A stretch of DNA of 64,000 nt from Diploscapter coronatus (Eukaryota > Nematoda > Chromadorea > Rhabditida > Rhabditidae): contig OZ038422.1 in NCBI GenBank assembly GCA_964036155.1, forward strand, positions 52,413,201 to 52,477,200, given 5' to 3'. The translations under genes and the position numbers were made by a program. Positions 22,689-33,328 of this stretch are shown here, one piece after another. Each line of letters begins with the position of its first letter. Position 1 is the stretch's first letter. The notes below the pieces were generated by a model. The model had not been told where the DNA came from, did no database searches, and was given only the letters and a program-made list of their open reading frames with translations.

Positions 22689-25081
22689 CTAATTATTGAA
22701 AACGCCGATAAAGATAGGGTGATTGTTGTAAGTGAGCGCGAAGAGGAACGGATGATCCGCACGGAAGTCAATTGGATTCGGGCTGATTCGCATGCTCTCC
22801 GATTCGACTCGCATCATCGTCGATGCAGCCGCTGTCGTTCCTTTTTCGTCCACCTGAAAATACATGTTTCAGGAAAATTTCTCTACTGAATCTAGGACTT
22901 TAGAATTATCCGAATATTGTATGAGAAGAGATGACATTTTGAGCTGATGTAATAATAAGGTCAGAATAGGGTTGAAAGAAATATGATATTTGTCATAATA
23001 GAATTAATGAATATTAGTTTGAAAAAGAATGCATATGAACGACGATTCTTTAGAAACAAAAATATACTTTGGTAAAAAATTTCTACCTCAATGATAGCCT
23101 TGTGCACGGCTTCAGTAACTTTCAACTTTTCATCAGCGATTTCGCTGAGGTCAGCCGCACTCGTGAAGACGTCGTTGATGCCGACTTTCTTCAGTAGGTC
23201 AATCAGTTTTTCCTCTCGTTCCAGTTTTATCTTCGGGATTCTCAGCTGAAATTAGGAAAAATGATAAATGCAATTAGTCCCTTAGGCGTTGCGAGACTCC
23301 TCCGTATATTTTCTCTCATAAGAAGGCTTACGGAAAGTACCTCAGGATGCAAGATCGAGGAATGGGAACAAAAACTCACATTGAGAATTGCAGTATTCTT
23401 CGCATTCTTCAGCAATTCCTGAATCTCCTGTGCGGTAACCCCTTTTACGAACTTTTCGAGTCCGAATTTCTCTTTCGGCAAGAAGATGTTGAATCGGTAT
23501 GCATTGTCCTTGTATTTCAGAGAGAGGACCTGAACATTTCGGCAGAATATTTTTCCTGTAAGAAACATTAGCATACCTGAACTTGATCATTGCTGGCGTA
23601 ATCGCGATCGCATTGAAATTCGTTCATAAATGGGATCTGAAATTTTCGATTGAAGGAGATCGCATTTTGGGCATCTAAGACAGAAAAATACTTGCAACGT
23701 TCCATAAGGAAATAATATGAAAGGGTGAAGATAAGCTTTAAATATCCTCTACTTGTGTTTGATCTGTTGGAGCGTTGATAGTTGGTATGCGATTTGCGAA
23801 TGGACTATGCATATTTTGACTGACCATTAGTAAAAGTAGTACCACAAAAATTCAAAGAATACGCGTATTTTTAGTGAATTTAAAATTAATAGCTTACCTA
23901 TAAGGCTTAGGGTAGGGGGGCTTGTAGGAAAATGTTGGTTATCAAACTTTTAGCTAAGAACATTCTCATATGATGATATTTTCTTGTCGATTTTTTGTGG
24001 TACTAACTTTATTAATCGCCATTTTGACGTACTTCCTTGGTGACTCCTTCTTTGATGTGGAAAGTGCCGTCGGAAGTGGACATCTTCTCGAACTCCTCTT
24101 CCCAATCAGCCTTCAGATAGAGCGCGTTGATGAGGAACATAACAGAATCGGCTGAAATTGATCGTCCTCGTCAATTCACAAGCTTTAATACTACATTTTC
24201 TTTTAAAAAATCTATCAGCCTCATATTCAATTACTTTCTTCTGATATCAAACAAGCTGTATTCTGTTTAATTTCTACGAAACTTACGCGTGATATCGTCG
24301 CTTTTGACGATTTCCTTGATCTTGTCCTTTGTTGTCGTCTCGACGAACCCATTCATGGTTTCTGCAGCTTTAGCGGTGTTTCCGAAGTCGAGACTCTGAG
24401 CCTCAGCTTTGTAAGAATCAGAGATAGATTTCAGGTAGGTGTCCTTGATTGCGAAGTCCTTGCTGAAAATTGAGTACTTGAATGGATAAATTTTGTAACA
24501 AATCGAATTACCTGACAAAAGCCTTATTCGCGAGGTTAACCTCGACACCATTTTTGGCATTTTGCAGCGAATTCGACAGGAACGAGTAGTGCTGCTTGAG
24601 TTGGTCATCGTTAGCTCCTAACATCTATTCAATTTTTTGAATTGTTTGGCATAAAATTTGCCTTTGCAAATAGCCGATGTGATCTGAGACTTGGTGTTTC
24701 CCTTGGCACCAGCATGAACGAGAGACAAAGCCAATGCAATTGACAACGGAGAAAACACGATGGATTCGTTCAGTGGTAGCTGAAAATTTAGAAGGATATT
24801 TTTTGAAAAATAAAAATTTGGGCCTTTCAGAAAAAAGTAGGTAAGGAAGGTAGAGCAAAACTAAAAGTCATTGAGTAAAAGTTAAAGAAGGGCAAAGGTT
24901 ATACGGCATCTTGGAAACCGCATGACACGCATGATCTCATGGCATGCAAAATAGTGTATGGATGAAGAAAGCCTACTATCCAATACCCTACACTATTTCG
25001 CGTGTCATGCGGTTTCCAGTTTGCTAATTATACCTGTTGCAGAACGCCCAGTCCAAAAGAAGTTTCCGATTCGAGGAACAT
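22689..25081 (-). CDS. serpin (serine protease inhibitor family), intracellular type
   Basis: Nine exons give 366 residues, the usual serpin length: 25081-25034, 24779-24662, 24617-24512, 24462-24287, 24151-24033, 23636-23577, 23529-23380, 23245-23087, 22853-22689. The ATG follows TTTTTCAG directly. There is no signal peptide, as in most nematode serpins. Landmarks: SIVFSPLSIALALSLVHAGA (helix B region), LINALYLKADW, LRIPKIKLE, and the reactive-loop hinge EKGTTAAAST followed by TMMRVESES, then ADHPFLFAL and a HPIFIGVF end. The hinge has small residues throughout, so it should be inhibitory. Counting 17 residues from the hinge Glu puts Glu at P1 and Ser at P1', a rare choice, but the loop register is not certain. 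The intron after exon 2 starts with GC, not GT; the frame requires it. Confidence 0.92.
23826..24016. repeat. inverted-repeat element, family B copy 1
   Basis: ATTAGTAAAAGTAGTACCAC at the left and a complementary TTTGTGGTACTAACTTTATT end at the right bound about 190 bp. The right end overlaps the start of the flanking serpin intron. It is related to the element at 46274-46368, which ends in nearly the same TIR. Confidence 0.6.
24913..25017. repeat. inverted-repeat element, family C copy 1
   Basis: GGAAACCGCATGACACGC is matched by its exact complement at 25000-25017. An inner pair AAATAGTGTA and TACACTATTT is present. It occupies the first serpin intron. A diverged copy is at 45454-45565. Confidence 0.75.
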
Positions 25082-26128
25082 CCTGAAAAATTCAATGGAA
25101 ATTTGAAAATTCAATTAATCGCAAATTAAACACTGGTCGAAAGATCAAAAGTGAATCTTTGTTCAGCTTGAACTTTTCGAACACTTCATTCTTCGTTCTT
25201 TCGTAAGTGTAATAGCTAAAAACGTCTCGATCTCGAATTTTTTTCGCGTTTTGATTTAAGAATCAGCAAATCCTTGTGTTTTACTGCGATCATTTTCTTT
25301 ATGAGTAAGGCGATTTATCACGGACTCTTAGCGTTTTCAGCCGAGATCAACAGATGTCGAAGAAAAGTACGGAACGTTTCAGAAAAAAATATCTTATCAT
25401 AGATCATCAAATGAATCTCAAACCAGACCTATGGAGATATGATGTAAAGCAAAAATGTGGATGTGGGATGTGCAAAATCGATCTGACCTATCCTCCCTGG
25501 ATCTCACCCCAACTTACTTTTCATTTGTATCCGACATCCTTAATGATCAGGAAGATTTCCTTGTGGTTGAGATGCGACTCTGAATGATTTGTATGAATCG
25601 TTAGAGATGAAAGAAATGGCAAAATGGGTTTCGAAATCGAATCAATTTGCCGGAAAATCGTGTGAATTACTGGTCGTTTTAAAGCGAGTAACGAGTTAGA
25701 GAAAAAATGCCTGTCAACAAAAATCTATCTCTCTCAAATTTTTGAACGAAAATCAAACAGCACGGAACAAAAGTTCAAACAGTTTTGAATTAAAAGAATT
25801 TGTTACTTTCAAAGTATTTTTACTGAAAAATAGAAATTAAATATAAATTTTTAAAATTTCAACAAAATTCGAATGAAATTAAACAAAATTAAATAAAACG
25901 TTCGAAGTTGAGTGCAGAGTGTTGCGTTTCTTTTCGTTAGCATTTCTTCGTTTGCTGCCATATCGATTTTTGCGAAACACATTCAAAAGGTCCAACAGAA
26001 CTTTTATGCCGCCGCTCTTTTTATGTCCACATGCAATGCAATTTGATTTTTATAAACCGCCTAAATCTCAAAATTTTAGTACTTTTCTATACTATTTTAT
26101 TAGTTGTCATTTTTAATAGTATTTTCAG
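25082..26128. other. spacer upstream of the serpin
   Basis: AT-rich, with short open frames only. A small plus-strand frame at 25354 (starting MSKKSTERF) has no domain and no donor that fits the exon at 26129. The serpin promoter should lie at the left end. A possible first exon for the 26129 exon may lie near 25610-25690 (starting MKEMAKW, donor CGAGTAACG, matching phase), but this is weak. Confidence 0.4.
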
Positions 26129-26206
26129 AACAAGGCTAAAGAACTGAAGATGATGGATACGCTCGACAAGATGAAGCAGGAAAAAGCTAAGGATTCCAAG
26201 GAGTAA
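26129..26206 (+). CDS. terminal exon of a small unknown protein
   Basis: Behind ATTTTCAG, a 25-codon open segment encodes a Lys/Glu/Met-rich helix-forming peptide (NKAKELKMMDTLDKMKQEK, then AKDSKE) and ends in TAA. AATAAA follows near 26275. The strong acceptor, the clean stop and the nearby poly(A) signal support a real last exon. Upstream exons are not resolved and no family is recognised. Confidence 0.45.
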   Translation, partial: NKAKELKMMDTLDKMKQEKAKDSKE

Positions 26207-26287
26207 ATAATCACGCACAAACTCATTTTGTAGTTTCATGAGTAGAGTTCTTTATTTGTCAAATCTGTAAGCCTAATAAAGTTTAAT

Positions 26288-28681
26288 TTAATGTTGCGTT
26301 GACCCAGAAGGTTCGGGATCTTGTTTGAGAGGATGAACGGTGCGATCATTCCGGATCAGTCCCCAGGCTAAACTAATTAAAATTAGAATAACACAATTTT
26401 TTATGGACAGAAAATTGAAATTTGTTGCACACCTCGTAACAAATCTAGCGATGCATTCCTTATATACGATATGAAACATATGCAATACGTATTGTAAACT
26501 AATGACGACGAAAAAAATATCATTGTGATCGAATCAACTAGCGCTAAAATTATTCTTAATAATGTCTAATATATCAAAGATGCCTACTCTGGGAGAAGAT
26601 TTCGAAATACCATATGGCTATCATAGAAAAGCACGGAATCAACGTAGTGAGGCATAGTACAAAAATCTGAAATCTAAAATTTAGATTTCTATGAGTATTT
26701 TATACTTACTTGAGCCGCTGAATCGCGAAGTAGCACTAGTTCCATTTTTTTATTCGTAACGGTCGAATTCGCTCGAAATTCGTATATCGATTTATAGGCA
26801 AGTAGCGATATAACTGCGATCGCTGAAATATTTCCACTAGTTATGGTTGCATAGGATAAAAGAAAGCGATTTTAGAAATTATGCATTAAATTATCGGGAA
26901 TATTCAGAGTCTAGAACAAATAGTCGTCCAACTTTTCTTCAAATATGACATAATAGCGTAAAGGGAGTGCTGCAAACAACGCACTGTTGTACGAGCAGAG
27001 TTGCCCATCTGTCGCAACCAGCCTTGCGACTTTTCATTTTCTAGAAATGATTCCTGTCTAGGATGATTAATTTATCAGAAAGCATTGAAGCTATTTCACA
27101 CAATGAGATTTGACATCGTCCATTGTATCAATTCTATTTTAATTGTGATACATCACCGCTCACGAGCACCCTATATAAGACGTGCCCTGTGACCGCCCCC
27201 GTTGTTCATATTATTAGTCTTGGTTAATATTGCTCCCTATCATTGTATTGCTACTGTGACCTGTTGGATAATAAAGCGGCGAACATATACACGACCACAA
27301 CACCATCCACAAAATTAGCATTCTTCAAAATCTCAATTCTCACATATCTCATTCTAATCTCATTACCACTTCTCTCACATTAAATAAACACGCTTTAGAA
27401 ATCAACGCGTTTTCTCTGTCAGATGAAGTCAGAGAATCAAGTAAAAAGGGTTTCCGAATCAAAGTCTTGCATTCGGCCGCTGTTGAGTGAATCGCGACTA
27501 GGGAAGGAACAAAAAATCCTACTGTGCGAATTCCCGCGCATAAAAATTATACTTTATTTATTTTGTCTCAAGTAATAGGCCATTTACGATATCTATTTTT
27601 TAGATGAAAAATCCTTACAGCAATAAAATGTAAAGAGCATTCCGGCGAATATGACGAACCCGAAAGGAGGCACAAAATCGAGAAACTCTCTCGGAATTTC
27701 GAAATCATCGACTAGAAATTGCAAACTGTCCAAACTGTATGTACAGACATTCAGATCGTATAATGATCCGACGCACGAATAATTCTGGAATTATATTCAT
27801 ATTTTTAAACCTTGGATATTATAAATTCAAAAATGTACTTGCCTGATACTTATCCAAAATCTGTGGTCGTTCTGAAGCACAATAAATTCCACATCCCAGA
27901 AAGTATACAACTACGATATTTATTAGCGGTGCTATGCATAATGTGATGGCTATAAATCGAGCCAAATAAATCCAAAAGTGAAACCGATACTCATTCGCGT
28001 TCGTTGCCTTTACAATGACTTTCAATCGCGACGTAAATATCGATCTAAAATTAAATTATTTCAACGCAATTAAATGTACGATTTTAATATGCACATTTTT
28101 TATTTGTTTTGAGATATGCAATCAAATATTTTGAAGTTCGCGAAAGATATAAGAGAGTTGTGACAGAAAATGATCAATTTTCAAATAAAAATATATTTTT
28201 TTTCAGATGATGGACAAACTTATGCTTCTTTTCTAAAAAGTTGTTCGAACTTAATGTGAAAAATATCTCTTCGATCAAAAGTTGTATTCAACCTTACAAA
28301 AGTATCGTAAGAGCAGTCATCATCAACGATAAAGTGATCATAATTTGAGTATGGATATTCAAATCGAGAAATTTACTGAATAACCCTTGAACTTTCACTA
28401 CGAAAAATGGTGCATAGAAGGACGGTGCAATTCCTGAAAGAAAAGTCAATAAGTTAGATAAAATTTTCCTGTTGATTACCCTCTATAATAACCAAAAGTG
28501 TAATGTTTGAGAATATCTGAAATCCGATAAACGAAAATTTTGTATGCTTCACGTGAGCTGGGCATTTCAATATTAGCGCAATAATTAGAAATAGACCGAA
28601 AATATTGCTCGAAACAGCGATAAATTGAAAAATAAGGGAATATTCGAATGATGCAGGATAATAATCTGGGCATTCAACCAT
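26288..28681 (-). CDS. seven-helix chemoreceptor, SRI/SRH-like
   Basis: Seven exons give 361 residues: 28681-28480, 28433-28298, 28044-27843, 27784-27619, 26822-26710, 26666-26611, 26498-26288. The family is recognised by its shape: an N-terminal PxxYxxSLIFQFI segment leading to helix 1, a KCPAHVKHTKFSF turn, a helix 3 region with PSFYAPFF, a hydrophobic CGIYCASERPQ loop, a late helix preceded by NKKMELVLLR, and a short polar tail. Such receptors act in cilia of chemosensory neurons through G proteins. SRI is the best fit; SRH is possible. Exon 3 ends CAG|GCAAGT, a GC-AG intron required by phase. Intron 4 is 796 bp and holds an LTR-like insert (26985-27302). It ends tail to tail with the plus-strand exon at 26129. 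Confidence 0.75.
26985..27302. mobile_element. possible solo LTR in chemoreceptor intron
   Basis: A 318-bp block begins TGTTGT and ends ACAACA. It contains a clear TATA box (CTATATAAGA at 27172-27181), a GC-richer stretch after it, and AATAAA at about 27270. This U3-R-U5-like order sits in an otherwise AT-rich intron. No matching target duplication was found at these borders and no second LTR or polymerase gene is nearby, so borders and identity are uncertain. Confidence 0.35.
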
Positions 28682-29869
28682 TGAATTTAGCGGTTAATGC
28701 AATTATCAAATGTTCAATACGTATAAATGCTAACTGTATATTGAATCTCTAAGCAGGTGATTCATATTCGACGAACTATTTCTTAACATCAAAATCAAAG
28801 ACATTTAGTTCCCGTTTTTTCAGCTGTCAAAATCGTGATTATATGCAAATGTCTATGAAATATTCAGAATTTTGCATTTTGGATTTATCTAATTTGCCCA
28901 AAAACTTCGTCTCATGGCTGATATAATTTCGAAATCATAAGTTCAGACTAATTACCTACTTTTTTATTTTAAAATATTCATTAGGGACTAAAAGTCAAAA
29001 AGTTACGTTTTATGTACTAAAACCATGAGGATTTTATTAAGCTAACTTAATCATAAAATTGTACCAAAATTCAAAACAGTAAATAATAAAACTTTACAAT
29101 CTCGATAATGCACATATTTTAGCAGATAATGTGATAAATGATTTGGGTTTTATATCAATATAAGAAAGTTAAGAAAACTGGAATAACTTGATGCGATGAA
29201 CAATCTAGCAAGATATCACTCAACTTTTCCCTAGTATACTACGCGACAAGATTTTACGAACACAATTGAAAATGATCAATTTGAGCAGATGGTTATTTCG
29301 AACTTCTAATGTTCATTATCATTACTGAATTCTACGGTATCAATTACCTTATCCACAAGTTTATAGTTTGATTTGATAAAAGATAAGTTTTTCACGATTT
29401 TTTCTGAACTTCCACTAACATTTTGCCAATTTCCATAATTAAGAAAAGTTTTCAAAAAAATCGTTAAAAATTTATCTTTTATCAAATCAAGCTATAAACT
29501 TGGAAACAGGATAATCGATACCGTAGAATTCAATAGTGATAATAAACATTCGAATTTCAAAATAACCAGCCACCTGCTCAAGTTGACTATTTTAAAGTAT
29601 CCGTAAAATCTTGTCGCGCAGTGTAAATTATTTTCAAGAAAAAAATATTCAGATAAGATTATGAGAATACTCTATTATCGCGAGATGACTGTTTGCAAAA
29701 TGGGAACTGAAAGCGTACGCGCAAGTCTTACAATTAGCTATGTGCCTCTGCGTCTCTGCACTGTTTTCTCTTATTTTCATACTGTATCGATGTGTCGTGC
29801 TCACAGATACGCGTCTCCCCTTTCAATGTAAACGCTCATCTCGCAGATAATGAAAAGCACTTACGTTCT
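28682..29869. other. spacer with large foldback
   Basis: No credible gene. The right half contains the foldback at 29238-29622. The rest is AT-rich sequence that should include the promoter of the chemoreceptor gene. Confidence 0.5.
29238..29622. repeat. foldback element, arms about 150 bp
   Basis: The outer ends ACTACGCGACAAGATTTTAC and complement (29602-29622) are followed inward by matching blocks, including TGATTTGATAAAAGATAA at about 29370 and its complement near 29478. The loop is about 75 bp. There is no coding capacity. Confidence 0.8.
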
Positions 29870-32800
29870 TCACTTCTCTAAGTAGGCGACGATATCGGGA
29901 AGAAAGGAGAATATGAAGCCAACGAGATATTCGGTGACTTTACTCCATTCACTTGTATTCGAAGGCAGTAAGTTCCAAGGAAAAGGTTTTGAATCTGAAG
30001 TTTAATTAAATTTTCTTCAAAAGAAATATAAATCTCGAGAATATATATCTACTGATAGTAAAATTTAAGAAAATGATAGTCCCCTAAAACACCTTGCTCA
30101 TTTTGTATATCAAAAGGTATGTATTTTCTAAATAATCGAATAAAATTCTCCAAGGCTTATCATTTCCCACTTTATACCCTCCATTATCCCTGAGTGAGGT
30201 GTTTCCTCTTTCTGGACAGAAGGAGTGGTGCGAGCGCGACGCGAGTCGCGAGGGAAAGTAGTGCAAAAAGAGAAGAGAATGAGAAGGACAGAACGCATAA
30301 TCAGTGGAAAGATTCTGCATCCCGCTTTTGCCTAGAGACAGGAAATATCAATCTTAGATATAATGACAAGTACCAAACGATGACTCCTCTCACTTTACCT
30401 ACCTAGATCAGAAGGTTTCGTGAGGTAAAGATGAAGATAAATGAGTACATATGCTAAAATTAAAATTATGAGTCGAAAAATAATAGTAATATTTGACCAA
30501 TTATGAATATCATTCCACAAACAGCAGCAGCTTCATAAGAAAAAATGGCTTCTTCCGGAAACTTGTCTCCTTGAGACGTCAGCCCTAAATTTTTAGAATT
30601 ATCAATTCAATAGTTTGATGCAGTCCTATGGAAGACGATTGTCAGAGATTCTTTGCAATCTATTCCCTGGATATTTTCTTTACAAATTTTCTCCTTTATC
30701 CGTCATTAGTTAAAAATTTCGTCCTTGTGAAGTATTCTTATAACTATGGCCCCGCTTATGCGACCTATCCCCTGTATATTTTTTCGTCTGACGAAAACGC
30801 TCCCTAGGTCTGATTTGATGATATAATACTTACACATGCATTTGGCTGTGCGAATAACGGAGGTTAGCAATAATGTAAACTGAAACAAGACTTCTTAATC
30901 AAAATAAGCTTAATGCACTTTAAATTTTTACGTATTTTTTCGAGAGCTTAGATCTGGTTGAGGTATGGCGAGTCTTCGTGATTGCGGACGCAATGAAGGC
31001 AATCTAAATATTCAAATTTATTTCCATTGTTAAATTAATTAGCCTTTTAACTCTTGATTAATTAGGAATGAACTAACCAAGAAAAGTAAAATCAGTGGCG
31101 AAATGAAGAAAACGCGGGGACGAACATTGTACTCGATTGCCATGATGGAGCCAAATTGAATAGCGTAGAGGTAAGGGAAGATGCAAAGCAAGATCTATAA
31201 ACAACCCTTTGCTCAATGATGAAAACTTCTCGATAACGAAAACTATTACATAAGGTAGCGAGGTAAGGTGAAAATTTTCTAGTCATCCATGAATCATGTA
31301 GCGTCTAGTTTTGATTGGTATGATGATCAAATCTGGATACAATTTTGCACGTATGAGTTTTAATCAATCATTGAAAAATTGTAAAGTTTCATCTGGGATG
31401 ATTCATTACAGCTGCCAAATCAAAGCGATCACACAAAATTTCATTGGTGGCCGAATACTTCGAATACTTATGTTCACTACTGTACGTACATTGATGAAAT
31501 TGCACTCCTTCAAATCAGTCATGAACGATTTCTTCTTCTCCGCTTCGTCATTATCGATGCCAATGGTAATGTAGTTCCATTTTCCAAAAATTAAGCTGAA
31601 AGGTCATGAATAGAATACACCAATAATCATGATTCTTACTCGAAAATTTTATCGCTGATGCTTTTGCGATAGCACGTATTGCATTCGTAGCATACGAATT
31701 GCAGAAATTCCTTGTTGAGCGCAAATTCCCCTCCGTGGCCATAAGGAACTGGCTCATCTGTGGTGGTATTTTTTGCTAAAAAATTCATGCTAAGAAAGAG
31801 TTTTGAAAAAATCTAGCATAAACTTTGGAGCGTTGAAAAAGTGCATTTTATAGGTTCATTAAAAAATTGCATACCAAACAAGTTTGGAACTCGAACTTTA
31901 TCCCTATATAAAAATTATCTCGAATTATATCGAAATAACCCTTGTAAATGTAGGTTCAAAATGGGGTCTTGCTAGAAGAATGAGCCCATGCCAAAAGCAT
32001 GATCTCCAGCATAGAATGAACTCTTCCCTTAATATAGTCGTTTTAGACTCATGCTACTAGCATGAGGTCCTAGTCGTACTTAAAAATCCGTGAAGTCATC
32101 CTAGTCAATTATTTCGAATAATTTTGACCTATTCGAAAACTGTGATACAAGACGAGCTGGACCATATAAAATTTATGAAGATTGCACAATATTTTTCCAT
32201 TCTTTAAGCTTTGAAAAAAAGTTATGCTCATGCTATAGCATGAGTTTTAATCCGACTTAAAAGTTCGCACTAAAAGACTAAAAAGTACTACGACTGCAAT
32301 GCAAAATTTTTATTATCGATCTTCACTAAATCAACGAAATTTTTTATCACCGTAGGATCAGGCGGGGTGTACGGGTAAGGATTTTCAGAAAATGAGATGA
32401 GGCGGATCGAGTAGTATATGAATTTAGTTCCGCGCAAATTTCAGTAACTGAGTGGTATTTTTTCCAAATCTGCTCCCTTAGGCAAGTTGAAAATGTCACA
32501 ACTTCACAATAAGACGAAATAGTATGTAGGGATAGGAGAGGATAGATATTGTAGGGGAATGGTCTCTCCCTCTCTCTCTCTTTCCAGTGCTTTAAGCTAT
32601 CTGGCGTCATTTTTGGAAAAATGGTTATAGCTTTCTATCTATGTTGTATTTTAAAAATATTTCTTCACTGAAAAGTTTGTAAAAATATCGACAATATAAA
32701 AAAATTTACGTAAAGCTAGAAAATTGATTTTTGCGTCATTTTTTAGAGGACAAAGGACTATGTTCAAAAGGTGATCTAGCACAGTGGTTGTGTGTTACTG

Positions 32801-33319
32801 CCTAGAGCAGGATCTCAAGTTCGCCCCCGCCTCGACTCAAACCAAGGGGTTTAAGAAATGTTGGTAGTGGGTAAAACCACGAAAAATTTGCCTAAAATCT
32901 TTCGGTTGTTGCACACAACAACAGTCTGTCCTCGAACGGGCCACTAGTCCTGTGTGGCTAGGATAAGCCGAATGTCCAATTATGGACTGATTGTGAGGGT
33001 AACTAACCCACCTAGTGGGAATAAGGCTAGAAAATTTTTTAATGATCTCTCTCTTTCACATACTATTTCGCTGTGTTACGATATTACGACCTTTCCAATA
33101 GGTCACTCACTTACTTTTTCTTTGTCGAAGCATATGTGCTTCTTTACCCTCTCTGGTTTTGAATGTCATAGACAGTTCAGAATCTTCAGAATTAGGCCCT
33201 TCAAAAGCTGATCCATAACCGACATGTGCAACCAGCATCTTGGGTTCGTCCGGCAGCTGATCGCTACACCATCGAAGTCCATAGTTCGTTATGTAATTTT
33301 TTATATGCGATCGTGGCAT
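29870..33319 (-). CDS. unrecognised multi-pass membrane protein
   Basis: Eight exons keep one frame of 286 residues: 33319-33148, 31775-31640, 31595-31490, 31194-31078, 31003-30932, 30879-30834, 30584-30498, 29994-29870. The first 140 residues are soluble (GLRWCSDQLPDEP, VPYGHGGEF, CYECNTCYRKS, FGKWNYITIGIDNDEAEKK). Then come about five hydrophobic segments, starting ILLCIFPYLYAIQFG and ending FIFSFLPDIVAYLEK. I do not recognise the family. The first exon starts at an ATG nine bases after TTACAG. A shorter alternative starts at 31788, also behind an acceptor. The donor of exon 7 (G|GTCAAA) is weak, but the same donor is used by the gene at 34723. Without it, the frame stops a few codons later. 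A SINE lies in intron 1. Confidence 0.55.
30756..30813. repeat. family D element, partial copy
   Basis: GCGACCTATCCCC, then TTTTTCGTCTGACGAAAACG and CTAGGTCTGA, closely match the right two-thirds of the element at 43094-43183. The left TIR is not clear here. It lies in an intron of the membrane-protein gene. A weaker relative is at 60607-60758. Confidence 0.6.
32768..33045 (+). mobile_element. tRNA-derived SINE
   Basis: The head resembles a tRNA gene: TAGCACAGTGG fits the internal A box of RNA polymerase III promoters, and AAGTTCGCCCCC, about 45 bp on, fits a B box. A non-tRNA body of about 200 bp follows, then a T-run (TTTTTT near 33037) that could end transcription. The cloverleaf is imperfect and the body is not tRNA, so it is not a functional tRNA gene. 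It sits in intron 1 of the 29870-33319 gene on the opposite strand. Confidence 0.65.
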
Positions 33320-33328
33320 TGCACTCGA

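Noticed and set aside
32768..32845. Functional tRNA gene
   Set aside because: Promoter boxes are present, but the stems do not close and a non-tRNA body follows; called a SINE.
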